DNA from: Pipra filicauda
Lineage: Eukaryota; Chordata; Aves; Passeriformes; Pipridae
Reading direction: 5' to 3'
DNA length: 64,000 bases
Assembly (NCBI RefSeq): GCF_003945595.2
Contig: NW_024104620.1
Coordinates: forward strand, 2,514,501-2,578,500
Below, piece after piece: positions 51,461 to 63,550 of this stretch. The notes beneath the pieces are model-generated. The model had not been told where the DNA came from. It searched no databases and worked only from the letters and a program-made list of their open reading frames with translations. Both the position numbers and the translations under genes were made by a program. The first letter of the stretch is position 1. Every line of letters starts with the position of its first letter.

Positions 51461-53089
51461 TCACACTGAAAGGGAAATTAGAATCATTAAAAAGGTACTA
51501 TACTGAAGATAATTTTAAATAGAAGCAAAAGTATAGTGTCCTAAATTCTCTTTAAGAGTTTCTGAGCTAAATAAATAAAAAATACAGTACCCTGCAGCAT
51601 CTTCCTAAAGCAAGAAGGCTCTATGCTTCATTTTGGTTTAGTTCTGTCTTACGAGATGAAAAATGGAGCAGTTGCCAATTTATCTAACTTAAAAAGTCCC
51701 AGACTTGCCAAGTATGCTGTGATAAATAGCTTTAACTACCTTCTGCTCATATGTTATTATAGGACATGACAAAGGGATTTGTAGATTAAGTCTTAAACTT
51801 TATTTGTGACACTTTACAGAAGAAAGATGAAAAGGGCACTTAAGAGGTTTAGCCTGAAAAATACAGTTAAAAAAGTAAACGAACAGCAAAACTGTCTTTT
51901 ACACTGAAAATACCTAAGGTTTTAGAGAAGTCTTTAAAGAAAGCTCAGTGTTGCTGAGACCACGGAGCAACGCCATAAATAACCATGATCTTCTTGCTTG
52001 CTTTCTGAAATACATTTTTATAGATTCTGTCTACCTGAGAAGCCCCTGTGCACTACTGTCTCAGTCTGGGACACTGAGGGATGATATCCTTTGCTATCAC
52101 ATGTAAAAGGAAACTAAGATAAACACACAAGTGTACCAATAATCCAATTCAATATGCTCTGCACAACACTGCTGTAACAATCCTAAAGCTCAGACACAAA
52201 GACTCCCACAGACAGATTAAAGGGACACCATCAAAGCCGAGCTCTCCTCTTCCCTTTCCGTTCCTAAGCTCAACTCCACCATGTACTTTTCTTGTGCAGG
52301 TTTCAAAGTGAGAGCTCCCTTTTCACATTTTTCTCTTTTTGTAGATCACTGTGGCATGAGTCTTGCATCTTTTTGAACCAGTTTGCCTGCAGGCCACCAC
52401 AAACACTGCAACAGCCTCTTTTCATAATTTCACGCTGCTGTGATCATTGAAAAAATCCACGCATCTATATTTGCTACCCTGTAAATTAATGACTTTCTAA
52501 AAAGCTCAGGAAAGCTTACAAGTGTGCCTGCTGGTTTGCTAGCAATTTATGTGCACCAGTGATAACCATTACCATTAAATCATTACCATTAAATGGTCTT
52601 TACCCTCATCCTCTACAGCATGTTAACTGATGGTGCATCACAACAAGAAAGTTTTTTAACTATTTCAGTATATTTTGCACAATATATCACATTGTTCACA
52701 TCACGCTGTGAAGAACCTTTTGCCTGACACAAAGAGTATGTATTTGTCCAAGTTTTGCAGATTAATTTACTCCTCTCCTGTTACAAACTGCAACTGTTTT
52801 CCCACCATCTAGAGCAGTGGTTCTTACCTGCTAGTTTTATCAAACCTGCATCCCAAAATGATGAGTCTTGAAGGACATAATGATTGCAAGACAGGGAGAA
52901 CGATCAATAGTTTAATTATCATATTATTCTATCATCAACATGACAGAAACCTGGCAGTTGTTACAAAACCATCATCTAACAACCTGCTGTTCCAGAATTA
53001 ACCCAGATTTGAAATCCAGTGGGGAAAAAACTTCAACAGGTTTATGTAAAGCCATAAGGAAACAGAGATGGGACAGATACCTGCCAAAT

Positions 53090-53186
53090 ATGAAGTTCAA
53101 CTTCTGCCCACTATTTCTGATATTCATTGCCTTGGTCTTCTTCTGTATATGTTTAGATCACTTTGAATACTGTTTTGCTTTACAAG
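53090..53186 (+). other. Possible first coding exon with signal-peptide-like start (unproven)
   Basis: An ATG at 53090 with A at position -3 opens a frame reading MKFNFCPLFLIFIALVFFCI, then a short polar stretch, and at 53186 meets CAAGGTAAGTAT, a full-consensus splice donor (AAG followed by GTAAGT). The 32 residues consist of a short basic start, a hydrophobic core of about 18 residues and a turn, as in a signal peptide or type II membrane anchor. The frame is also open upstream to 52940, and a CTGCTGTTCCAG acceptor-like site ends at about 52996. I do not recognise the protein and see no partner exon in the window. It could be a chance combination. Confidence 0.18.
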
Positions 53187-54096
53187 GTAAGTATCACTGT
53201 AGTCTTACAATACAAAGTATGAAATTAAAATTCTTACTGGCTGTTTTCCTGATTCAGTTCATTCATTTTTGAGGAAAACAAACAGAGAAATGTCTTAAGG
53301 AGTAGTACTGCTTACAGCAACAGTATAGGAGAAAGATCTGTTTGTACAAGGGCCTTGTGCAGGGGATGGAAACAGCACAAACACCCTGTTTGTCTCACCA
53401 GTACAAATTTTCATTGCTGCTTTTCCCTGTCTTGGTTCATAGCCTTCAGTGCTCTCTTGATAGTTCTGCTGCTGACTCAGGTTATGGGTATGGGCAATCA
53501 AATATTATCTTTTCAAAATCCCCAAATAGTGATTTTATTCAAACAATTAAGTGATTGTGACCTACTTGCAAAACAACTGGTCACCGAGAGATACAGCCAT
53601 TCTCAAAGGTATTAGTCTGCTGATTCAAGCTCAGAAACTGCTCTAACCTCAGTGGTAGCTCAGCTTCTCTAACTCCCTCGTGCAGCCACATCACCAGTTT
53701 CATGCTGTGCTTTCTTGTTGATGTTCCACTGGAATTACACCAACACACCAGTCAAAGCATCCCCTTCTCCCCACAGCGTTCACACACTTCACTTGAGGCA
53801 CCATTTTAAACCTTCTTCAGTATAACCTTTACAAGAGATAGTTTTTGCAGGTACGTGCGACTCTTGTGCGTGTACACGTTGATTTTACCTGAATTATCAT
53901 CTTGAAAAGAAGTTAAAATGCTTCACCTTTCAGCTACATCTGCCAGGTGGTATCTGTGACATCTACTGACAGAACTCCACAGAGGTGGAGTTAGGTAAAA
54001 AGCTATGCTTTTTATTTAATACAAGATTCTTTTCATATATGCAGATCTTCTCCAATAGATATTTATCAAATGCTGAGAGGCTGATTAAATTGATTA

Positions 54097-54134
54097 TACT
54101 ACTCACTACAAATTGATGTACTACTCACCACAAA
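54097..54134. repeat. Direct repeat, period 22
   Basis: TACTACTCACTACAAA at 54097-54112 recurs as TACTACTCACCACAAA at 54119-54134 with one mismatch. It is a simple local duplication. Confidence 0.85.
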
Positions 54135-54325
54135 AGCTGACTATATTCTTTATTTCACCTTGCTGCTAAAAAAAAAAGCCCTCATCTTTTTTCCTCACTA
54201 CTGAACAGAGACAGTCCTAGAAATAATAAAATACAATATTTTCTTTTATAAATTTCCCTTCTAGATTGATCTATCTGTATGCTTTATGTGCCACTTTGCA
54301 TTTTAAAATAAAGCAAACTTCACAT

Positions 54326-54414
54326 TTCTTATTTTCTACTCATGTTACATTTCTTGTATTTTACTCGTGTTTCTTATTTTCTAATTCATAGTTTTTATTT
54401 TCTACTCATGTTAC
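54326..54414. repeat. Four-copy imperfect tandem repeat (unit about 20-25 bases)
   Basis: Units begin near 54326, 54351, 54371 and 54392. The core is TTCTTATTTTCTACTCATG; the first and fourth copies share TTATTTTCTACTCATGTTAC almost exactly and the middle two are diverged. It is a T-rich minisatellite-like array with no coding content. Confidence 0.8.
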
Positions 54415-54830
54415 CACGTACTTCACAGACTGAAGCTGAAAATCCTTATTAAATGTGGGGCTAAAACATTTTTTATCCTTTTTAGCCACAATTCCTGAAA
54501 CTTCTCAGAGCAGCCTTAGTTTGTGGGAATCTGGGTAAAAAGTCTCTGGGAAGAGTGTGAAAGTGCTGGTTATATTATGCCAAACCTAATATTGCAATAT
54601 TCTGGCCACATTTGTATGGTCACACCTAACCAACCTTTCTTCAGGCCCTTCCTGTCTGAGTGATTAAAGAATAACATTTGTAACTGTATCACTTTTTTTT
54701 AATGACATGGCTGAAATTGAGCCCATTAGAGGCCATGCTGTCTCTCAAAATATGGGGTGAAAATTCCATTAAAACAGCAAAGATTTTTCAGTTGACTCAC
54801 ATTAGAAAAAAACCTACGAAACCCAAGGAC

Positions 54831-55062
54831 CACAGAATCAATGAGGTTGAAAAAGACCTCTGAGATCATCGAGTCCAACCTATGACCAAACAGCACCTTG
54901 TCAACCAGACCGTGGTACTGAGTGCCACATCCAGTCTTTCCTTGAACATCTCCAGGGACAGCAACTCCACCACCTCCCTGAGCAGCCCATTTCAACATCT
55001 ATTCTCCCCTTCTGTGAAGAAATTCTTCCTAATGTCCAACCTAAACCTTCCCACTGCAATCC
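54831..55062 (-). mobile_element. CR1 LINE 3' fragment
   Basis: The plus strand starts CACAGAATCAATGAGGTTGA and continues AAAGACCTCTGAGATCATCG, AGTCCAACCTATGACC, CATCTCCAGGGACAGCAACT, CCACCACCTCCCTGAGCAGC and AAGAAATTCTTCCTAATGTC. It shares the ATCATCGAGTCCAACC 3'-end type with 32978-33510. It is truncated after the AACCTAAACCTTCCC segment. Confidence 0.95.
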
Positions 55063-57109
55063 ACTTAAAATAGAAATAAACAGTGACTTATATTTCTCCT
55101 GCGTTACAGGTTATACAAAAAGAAAATAGAAACATAGAAGAGATCCAAGGTAATGCAAGAATGAAATGAGAAAGTGCATTACTCATGAATTAATTAGCCA
55201 TGAAAGCTAATAAAAAAATAAACATGAACAAAAAAGCATCAAACTTGAGGACCACAGTTCACATGGATAGACAAAGCTGATCAACATGTTGGAGGTAATG
55301 TAACCTTAAATGAAGCTGTGCTGAGTGTAAGACAAAGGCTGTGGACCCCCAGATACACCCTAAAGATACAGCCACCCTGCACCTCAAGACAACCTCCGTT
55401 TGAGCAGGGTCCAGGAAGAACCAGCACCAACTCCTCCATGGCCAGAGCCAGAGTCAGGTTTTACCACGTTTCCACCACTCAAAGCACAGCCCAGGGGCAA
55501 ATGGTTGCCCTGGCATGCAAAGGCACTCTGGGGCCAACAGGCCAAACCCACAGAAAGACAGACAGCAGAGGCTGTGCCTGGAATTTGCCAAAAAAGGAAT
55601 GAAAGAACCAACATCACTTTGCAAGAGTTTACACGGCATAGCAAAGCTCCCAGAACCACCTCCTGAGAAAACAAATATTTCACAGAAGTAACTGGTGATA
55701 TTACAGCATGAAATGAATTGACTATTAGCCTTCAGCAAATGGGGTATTTATTGTTTTTAAATTGTACATTAGTGCTCAAGTAACAATGATATTTATACTG
55801 TGCATCAAACCACAAGAATAAGGAAGTTGTGAGCTAAAACTGAGGACTTAGATTAGTGATCTTGTGTGCCCTGGGGGAGCATGAGATGTAAATAGATGCA
55901 CACATAAAGTAAATAAGACACAATGATACTGGGGGAATAGTGCCAACTGAGTCAGCAATATGAAAAAGCTACTGTTCTGAAATGTCCAATGGATATCAGA
56001 CTCCAATCTGAAAAGACACTTTGAAAACTGAAGAGATTTTATTAAAAGAGGGAACAATCCTGAAACAAGAGTAAGCACATAGCTAAGAACACCTCCAGGA
56101 AAAGCATGGACTTGATATTTTACACTACCATGGGTAGAAAGCAGCATATAAACCTCCATACAGAGCACTCAAAATGAGCTGGCACACACCATAATGCTAT
56201 ACCATCATGTTATATTTTTGTCTTTAGAAGTTTTCCTCAGAGAGCAAGCTGCAACATCAACATATCACCATTAAAAATTCCTGTTATCCTCCTACAGCTT
56301 TTAAGTTGTAGATATTAACAAAGATGAAATGCTTATCTATTCAAATAGAAAGGCAATTTTGACCTTAGTGCATTAGTGTAAAAACAAAATGTGTTGTTTT
56401 GATATTTACAAGATGCCAGAATTAGCTGCACTTCACAATCAGCCTCATGGCATCCATGCTAAAACAACCTTCCAAAAGTCCCTCTGGAGGAGGAGAGAAG
56501 GCAAGAAGTAAGAAAAAAAAACCCCTCAGTTACCAGCAGAGGATTTACAAACCAAACTCTAAAAAGACTGAACTGAGCACTTGAGCTCTGCAGACATAGG
56601 ATTCATGAAGCCCAAACTAAGAGCAGGCTCTGCATTTACATCAAATCTTTTCCAAGACCAGGTAAAAGCCCATTATTGCCAGAGCTGCTGCAGAGGATGA
56701 ATTCTGCTATCCAGGGGGCACTGGAGGTGCCACGTAGTTAGTCTGCACAAGCCACATTCCTCTGATTTATCTGTACACCCTCATGTTTCTCTGGCAAAAT
56801 ATGAGACAGAGGACTATTATTTGGAGATATTTTGGCCACGTGCCACTGCTGCTGTACAGTTTGTGAGTGACCTACACCAAGCACTCGGAGCTTAGGCACT
56901 GAGCAAAGCAGGCATGCAAACAAGACTGGTTTTAACTAATGTCTGAGTAGCAACAATAACAATTAGCAGCAACACAGCTAGTACTGCAATGGCATCAGTG
57001 ACAGACTGTGCTGTGGTGGATGGAGGAGGCCCTAAAACCTACCAGGACCATCCAAACCACTCCCAAGCTTTTTATTGAACATCTCTCAGCAATACATCAG
57101 CATAAGGTC

Positions 57110-57620
57110 CTGTACAGCTTTCAGAGATTTCTAATTTTTATTTTATTCACTTCTTATTTCAACAGCAAAGATCCTGCACGCCTTTAGAGGAATATTAATG
57201 ATGCAGAAGACCCAACCCTGAACCCTGTGAAAGCCATTACTGTTCACTCAGAGTAACTGGTCTGGTGCCAGCTCAGTTTATTATATCGCCTTTGTTTGTT
57301 TCCCTTAAAACACAATGCTACAGTGAACCAGGGGATGTTAATGCACTTCCATGCCATGCTGCATTTGTTTTTATTGCCAGAACTCCGTACTTAATATAGC
57401 TGATACCTTCTTCGAGGCTGAGACATCTTAATGAGCTCAGCACCACCATGTGCAGAGGCTCCACCAAAGATCAGCGAGTGCCTCGTGAGCAGTTTGCTGG
57501 GGCGGGCATGGATCACTGTCCAAATGCTGCTGCTGGCTGCAGACTAACTAATGCAGCTTTAACAAGCTAAAAACACCCTGCTAAAACAAATCTGTCATTA
57601 CAAATAAGTAACAATAAAGT
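57110..57620. promoter_or_regulatory. Possible conserved non-coding element (appearance only)
   Basis: A repeat-free block with mixed composition and several recognisable transcription-factor-like cores: GAATATTAATGATGC, CTTTGTTTGTTTCCC (forkhead/Sox-like), GATGTTAATGCAC, CTTAATGAGCTC and GACTAACTAATGCAGC. It is one of the few segments that looks neither repetitive nor freely drifting, but that judgement is visual. Confidence 0.2.
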
Positions 57621-57705
57621 GGGCACACGGGGTAATAGGTTTACCGAGGGCATCGTGTGGTGGTAGGAATAATCTTTTGTACTTGCTGTCTGTGCTGATA
57701 ATGGA

Positions 57706-57716
57706 GGGGGGGGGGG
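57706..57716. repeat. Poly-G run (11 G)
   Basis: Eleven uninterrupted G on the plus strand, equal in length to the run at 1327-1337. On the minus strand it gives a proline run in an otherwise unrecognised frame. Confidence 0.9.
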
Positions 57717-58454
57717 TTGCATATACTTTTTATTCTGAAAATTGCAGTTGCTAAAAAGAGATCTTACTGTCAACTTGATGCATAAATTTGACAAAATCCC
57801 TCCAGCATCCCAGGTTCATTAAATCGTACCACTAATAAGGCTATGCCTGAGAAGGAGTCCTGCTTACCCCCTTGCACTGCAACAGCAGTACCCTGGGCAA
57901 ACCCTCTGATCTCAGCCTTTCAAAGAACACAGAGTACCATCCGAGAGTAATACCAGGTCAGCACTGCTCTCCTGACCTGCAGGGCTACAAATAGCTTTTA
58001 TCAAGATAGAAAGATGCTCTTCCCAAGAGATGGGGTCCAGTCTCAGTCCACAATCGCACCAGAGCATTGCAAGATCTGCTTTCAGGCTTAAACTAAACCT
58101 GTGCACTTACCTCTGTAGTTACAAGAGTGGAGCTCACCATGTGCCATACAGGTAAAAGTAGGATTGTTATAGAAACATGAGAAAGTTCTCTTGCATTGCT
58201 CTAAGAGCAGAAAGAAATCTTTACTTTCAAACATAAATAAAAGTACCTCTGATGGAAGTCTCCCCTGAACAGCCACAAAAATATAAAGACGGTTCAAAAT
58301 TGAAACAGAGCTCCCCAGTAGGCCCCCTTATTAAATTCATCTTAAATCCAACACCTCCTTCTGCTCTGAGTAACTTTTCACATTGATTTTCCAAGCATTA
58401 AGAGTTTTTTATGTTACCAACCCCTTCCAATGAGGGTCATACATGGAGTCCAAA

Positions 58455-58590
58455 TCTGCTGGTGTTCAAGGCAAGGCTGGAAGGGGCTTTAAGCAACCTG
58501 GTCTAGTGGAAGGTGTCCCTGCCCATGGCAAGGGGTTAGAACAAGATGATCTTTAAGGTCCCTTCCAGCACAAACCATTCTAGGACTCTT
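58455..58590 (+). mobile_element. CR1 LINE 3' fragment, plus orientation
   Basis: Reads GGTGTTCAAGGCAAGGCTGG, then AAGGGGCTTTAAGCAACCTG, GTCTAGTGGAAGGTGTCCCT, GCCCATGGCAAGGGGTTAGA, GATGATCTTTAAGGTCCCTT and ACCATTCTAGGACTCTT. The terminal ATTCTATGATTCT repeat is still visible with substitutions. It is 5'-truncated. Confidence 0.94.
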
Positions 58591-60615
58591 TATTTAAAAT
58601 AAATGAAAGTTTTTAGGTAATTATGAGCCCTGCATCACTGTTTTTTCCTCACAATGGACTCCTCGGTTGCATTTCATGTCTCAGCTTTCCACAATGGAAA
58701 AGGAACATTTCCCTTCACTGTGCACAAAGTTTGTCAGTTATTTACAGTCACACAAAAATCAAACTGAAAAAAAGGTAAAATCTTCCTAAAGAATCTCACA
58801 GTATTTTTTTTGTACATTCAAAATTGTAAGCCTGTTGGCAGCTAAAATATGGCCACGAATACAGCTGAGTCACAGAAAAACAGAATAAACATGCCATGAT
58901 TTATGGTTTTATGATTTACCACAGAAAAGCCACTGAGCTGTCTGGATGACTGCAATTTTCTAGACTTGGACTGCTCCCAATTAGAGCAAGGTATTTCAAT
59001 CGCTTTAAAAACTAATTCCTTTTTTAAAAAAAAAAAAACATACACTGCAGACAGGACCACAAGATAAAGCTGTTTGACTGTAAGAAAAGGAGCTGTAAAG
59101 AGCTCAGCAACACTCAGTGAGTGTCTGGCAGCTCAGGTAGGGGCAGTGACTCACGGGGGCCAGGGTGGACGTGTCACTTTTTGGCAGCAGCCGTTTGTAA
59201 TCTGGGCTGAAGTGCAGAGGTTGCACAGTTTGCATTGACCTGTGAACGCCATGAGAAGACCTGGGGACTGATTAGATCCTATTGCTCCTTCATCTACAGC
59301 TTTTCCTCCATGAGGCCAAGGGCTCTTCCTCAGCCATTTGTCCCACACAGCCTTCCAAGGGTTTTCCCACTGGCAGCTGCAGCATCAGCTGTCCTTCCTT
59401 CACTGCCAGCCCATGGTTGCATTATGGATGCTGGCTGTGGAACTACTGCCTGCTCTCATCTTTCTGGGTACTCCTTCCGACAGCAGCATGCCAAAAACAG
59501 AGAGACCAGGTCTTAAAGGTCAAGGGATATATGCATCATTTCAACTTATCAAAAGCTCAAATAAAGAAAAAAAAAATAGCCTACCACCAAGCCTCTTTTT
59601 CTTTAAGCTCAGCTTAGTCAAGGTTGACCTTCTAGCTTATTAAGAAACATTTATCTATTTCACACTTCTAGTTCTTGTAGGGAAGTACAAAAGAATGTTA
59701 AATAAAACATTTTAATCCATATACATACTTGAACCAAGTATCACCATACTTCATAAAAACAGTAAATTAGACAAATCCTTCTTGCAGTATCCTTTGCTGT
59801 GGCAGACTAAAGAACAGTGCTTATAAAATGGCTTATTTTAACGTTCTTGATCATCTGTAGCATTACTGTGTGCAACACTCATAAACAACAGAAGAGGCAC
59901 TTGGAAGGCAGTCCAAGAAGCCCGGCACCAGAATTGTGCTCTCTCCTTCACAAGCCAAATGGATGTTACCAATGGTCCTTCTACTCATCTTTCACACAAG
60001 TAAGCACTCAACCTTGCATATGTATATATTCCTTCTCCCTCTGAGCTAGATCCCATTTTTCCTGCTTTGGTGACTTGACCCTGATAATCCAAGCTGAAAA
60101 CTGGAGGACAAATTCTCATTCATGTTTAAAAAAAAAAAAAGAAAGTGTCGCTGGCAGCTTTCCGATTTAGGGCTCAGTGTTCAGCAGTGTAGAAAGTGCA
60201 CTGCATAATCCTTCCTGTCAACAATACCAGATGTGTTTCTAATGGAAATAATTTGCTGGATATTTATTTATTGACATTTCAGATGAACAAACATTGTTAC
60301 ATCTTGATCTTAATCATCATTTGTGCAATATGCTATCTGAGCAAAGATTAAGGACTGTATCTGACTCCTTTATAGAGATGTCAGCAGTGTTTCCTCATAA
60401 GTTAGAATCCTAAGGTGAAATATGAAACTTAAGATAAAATAATATGGCACAACTACAACTAAACAGTAGCAAAAGACTCTGGTTTAGGTCAGTATAAAAC
60501 AATTGCAGAAAGGAAAAAAAGCACATAGCTAAATTTATACCAAATTATCGATTTCTGATAACTCAAACCCTAAATACATCAATTAATCCTGCAGACTATC
60601 TTCTTAAATTTCAGC

Positions 60616-60655
60616 TCCAGTGAATGCAGAACAAATGCTTCCAGTGAATGCAGAA
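60616..60655. repeat. Tandem duplication, period 24
   Basis: TCCAGTGAATGCAGAA at 60616-60631 recurs exactly at 60640-60655, separated by CAAATGCT. The perfect identity suggests a recent local duplication. Confidence 0.9.
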
Positions 60656-60939
60656 TTTTTCTCTGTCACACAACCTTGGGCCAGTTTTGGACAGGTAATT
60701 CACAACAACCTGTTCCTCTGGCCTGGACAAAGCAAGCGCGGATGAAAGGCCAGAGAAAACAACTGCAAGGACCAAAATTTAATGCACATGGACAGAGAAG
60801 CAACCCTTCATCACCTAAATTGTTTCAAAGCCAATCGTGTTTCTTAGGCTGGAGACAGTGGTTTACCCATAAAGAGCAAATTTAAAGATCAGAGTTCTTG
60901 ACATGGTAGATTAGGCTCTCCTTCCACGCATTTTGCTTG

Positions 60940-61680
60940 CTGTGTAATTTGATCATTAACAATCTTTGTGCCAGTTCCAGACAAAAATGCCCTTAATGTC
61001 TTTTAAAGGCAGCACTTTTTTTTGTCCTGAAATAAAAATCTTCTAAGGTTATTTTTTTAAACACACAAAAAATTTTCTTGCTGCCAGTATTAGTAATATA
61101 TTAATTATTTAACTGAAATAAATGCATCTGTTAATGTGTTTAATTAAGCATACAAAGCTCTTCATTTGATGTTATTTGTATTTAAGATTTCCTGTTTTCC
61201 CTGAAGTATTTATTATCCAAGGCATGATTCTTCTAATCTTAGACATACTCTGGGACTGAAGTACTATTTTATATCAGCATTTCTCAGCTGCTTTTATCAT
61301 GAACAGATATATTACAAACCATGTTAATGAGCTGTTTAGTATTCATATATTAGACTTTTGCTCATTTTATATGGAAATACTACTATAAAAATTCTAAGAA
61401 TACTAGTTTTATGTGCATGATAATGATGAGATTCAAAGCAAATAAGAAGTAGAAAATCTGTGGTGGCAGTGAATATGAAATGGATTAGTACATCGTCAAT
61501 GTGCTTTACATTGGTATAAAATTATTAAGCATGTAATTAAGTAGGATCAATGGCACTGTTTGTTTTGGAGGTAATGTTTGAGCTATTTTAGATGTGTCAT
61601 CTTTAAGAATTTAATTTCACACTTTAATGATCTTCTTGTAATTTCCTCTTCCTGCTATGAAGTCACATAGTCATGATACG
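60940..61680. promoter_or_regulatory. Possible conserved non-coding element (appearance only)
   Basis: About 740 bases without any recognisable repeat and with dense homeodomain-type cores: GTAATATATTAATTATTTAA, TGTTAATGTGTTTAATTAAG, CATGTTAATGAGC, GCATGTAATTAAGTAGG and CACTTTAATGATC, together with GATCATTAACAATC. This texture is typical of developmental enhancers in vertebrate gene deserts. It is the strongest of the blocks flagged in this way. No alignment was possible. Confidence 0.25.
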
Positions 61681-63277
61681 TGTGAATCCACTACAGATCA
61701 AGAAGTGACGAGGGTGGAAGGCCAGGGCAAAGTCACCGTGAAGGAAGATGAGAACAAGGTGAATTAAATAATTCTGTCAATACAAAAATAGTTCATTTCA
61801 ACTGACCTTTTTCATCAGGCACATTCAAATCCCTAGAACTGTTAGCAGGAAAGAAATTATATAGTTACTTACAGCGACAGCAGCTTTGACCTGGCTGACC
61901 TCAGAGACATCTCCAGTGTAGCCAAAGTGAAATGAGATTTGGCTTTATAGGAGCCTAATGAGTAGAAGTCAGTCTTCAGTACACTAACATCTGCACGCAG
62001 GTCACAAAAACAAATAAAAATTTAAAAACCCAGCTTTGGGTAAAGAGGAGAGAAAGAGAGAGAAGACTGTTCTCTGTCTTGGATAGAGAACTTACTACTG
62101 GTTACTGTATAAAACCCCAGCTGTGAAAAGTCAGTCTGCTACTAAATTGTCTCATTTTGAACTGGGAATTACAAATCAATGAAACAAAGAATTTGTTATT
62201 ATGGGAAACCCGATGTCTGAGTAAGTTCCCTTATTAATTTTACATGCTGGACACAGCACATACTTCCCCTGCAGTCCCAGCTCACTGCATGTTCTCCCAG
62301 TGACTGAAAGCAGAGCCATGGACACCAGCAACACTCAGCATTCAAAGGGGTGAGAAGGCTGGAGACACAGTGATTGAAAAACAAGGCAACAACAGGTATT
62401 TTTTTATACTGAATATACAGTCAGAGAAGACAGATTTTGGTAAGAATAATGTACCTTTACCTTGTTATTGAAGCAAACAGGTGTTTCATTATATAACTTA
62501 ATGGTAGATCAGATATACACTATTTATACTATTCATTATTTGTATCTGGTTTTTTACACTTGAACTCATTGGCTTTAGGTTATGCAGCAGGACACTTGTA
62601 AACAAAGTTACTTCTTGCTCAGAGAAGTTTGGCACATTAGAGATCTACTCCAGGTAACTTCAGATTAAATAGTTTAAAAATTTACCTCAAAGATCAACAG
62701 CCTGGTACAGAAGTAGAGGAGAAAAAACTTCAAAATGAGGTAGAAAATACCATCTCAATATTCTCCACAGCCTGAGCAAAAAGGCAGCAAGAGACATTCT
62801 TTGTAGCCTTGGCATATTTATGAATGTTTAACAAGTGAAGCAAAGAGAAGAAACACTTCAGTATAATCCCATTATACTATGAAAAAATAGGTTTCTTTCC
62901 CCACTTAGATTTTGTTGCGGCATTTAAATAGTGAAAAATACGTTTGCCACATCTTTACAGCGACTTGTGTTATTGCAAATCCACCATTAACAGCTATACC
63001 TGTGCATTTAATGAGTTTACAAATGGCAGATGGTAAAAATTAATTTAGCTTTCTCTGTGAGGAAATATACACACAAACTTGGGTCCAATCCTATAAATGC
63101 CTGCTCTCATGAGTAGAACTAACTTGAAATTACTTCATATCCCAAGTTTTACACACAATTTAAGACCTGTTTGTAAGGGCACAGCTCACAGTTCTCCAAA
63201 GTGGTTGTACATGGATGTTAATGCATCTTTAAGTAATGGAAGATGAAGGTGTTTAGCACTGCAGACTTTAAAAAGTT

Positions 63278-63550
63278 TCATTCAGAAGTACTGGGGCATG
63301 AGTAAGAGCTGCTAAAACATGGACTTTCTGGATTAGATCTGTACATCTGTAAGTTAACATAAGGAATTAAATTCTTATTAAATTTCAATTCATTTGAAAT
63401 TATTTTTTCCCATTTTTCCTTTTCTGCTTTATTAAGTTCCATTCCTTTGTCATAGTTACGCATTTCTCTTTGTGAGCAGAGGATTTTGTCTTGCATTATT
63501 TCTTCATCCACAGCAAAATGCCCTCTTTGCTGACTAAAACTACTGTGCAT
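63278..63550 (-). other. Lysine/glutamate-rich open frame, possible exon (unproven)
   Basis: A 90-codon minus-strand frame from an ATG at 63550. Its middle part reads DEEIMQDKILCSQREMRNYD and then KGMELNKAEKEKWEKIISN, a charged and probably helical stretch whose residue mix looks more protein-like than most frames in the window. Upstream TTTTAGTCAG and CACAG sites could act as acceptors, but neither has a strong pyrimidine tract and I see no clear donor. No family recognised. It may be a chance frame in A-rich DNA. Confidence 0.15.

Larger units (their letters stand above)
42571..54830. other. Long unique non-coding stretch
   Basis: About 12 kb with no CR1 3' end found. GC-richer islands with several frames open at once occur at 45790-46120 and 46300-47150. 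They include overlapping minus-strand frames at 46638-47003 and 46808-47146 and the longest frame of the window at 50365-50775; none resembles a known protein. An 18-base A run is at 49672-49689 and a 13-base run at 51448-51460. Small tandem duplications and one exon-like frame are listed separately. Confidence 0.5.
55063..58454. other. Unique non-coding DNA
   Basis: No gene recognised. The stretch 55310-55680 is GC-richer and open in several frames on both strands, which is a composition effect. An 11-base G run lies at 57706-57716. The block 57110-57620 is listed as a possible regulatory element. Confidence 0.5.

Noticed and set aside
52813..52835. CAGTGGTTCTTACCT resembling a hAT/Charlie transposon terminus
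   Set aside because: No matching inverted end or 8-base target duplication found nearby.
55310..55740. Multiple frames on both strands, 88-99 codons
   Set aside because: Same composition effect; no domain or splice support.
59235..59643. Three overlapping plus-strand frames of 93-111 codons
   Set aside because: All three phases open at once indicates low stop density rather than coding. No protein family recognised.
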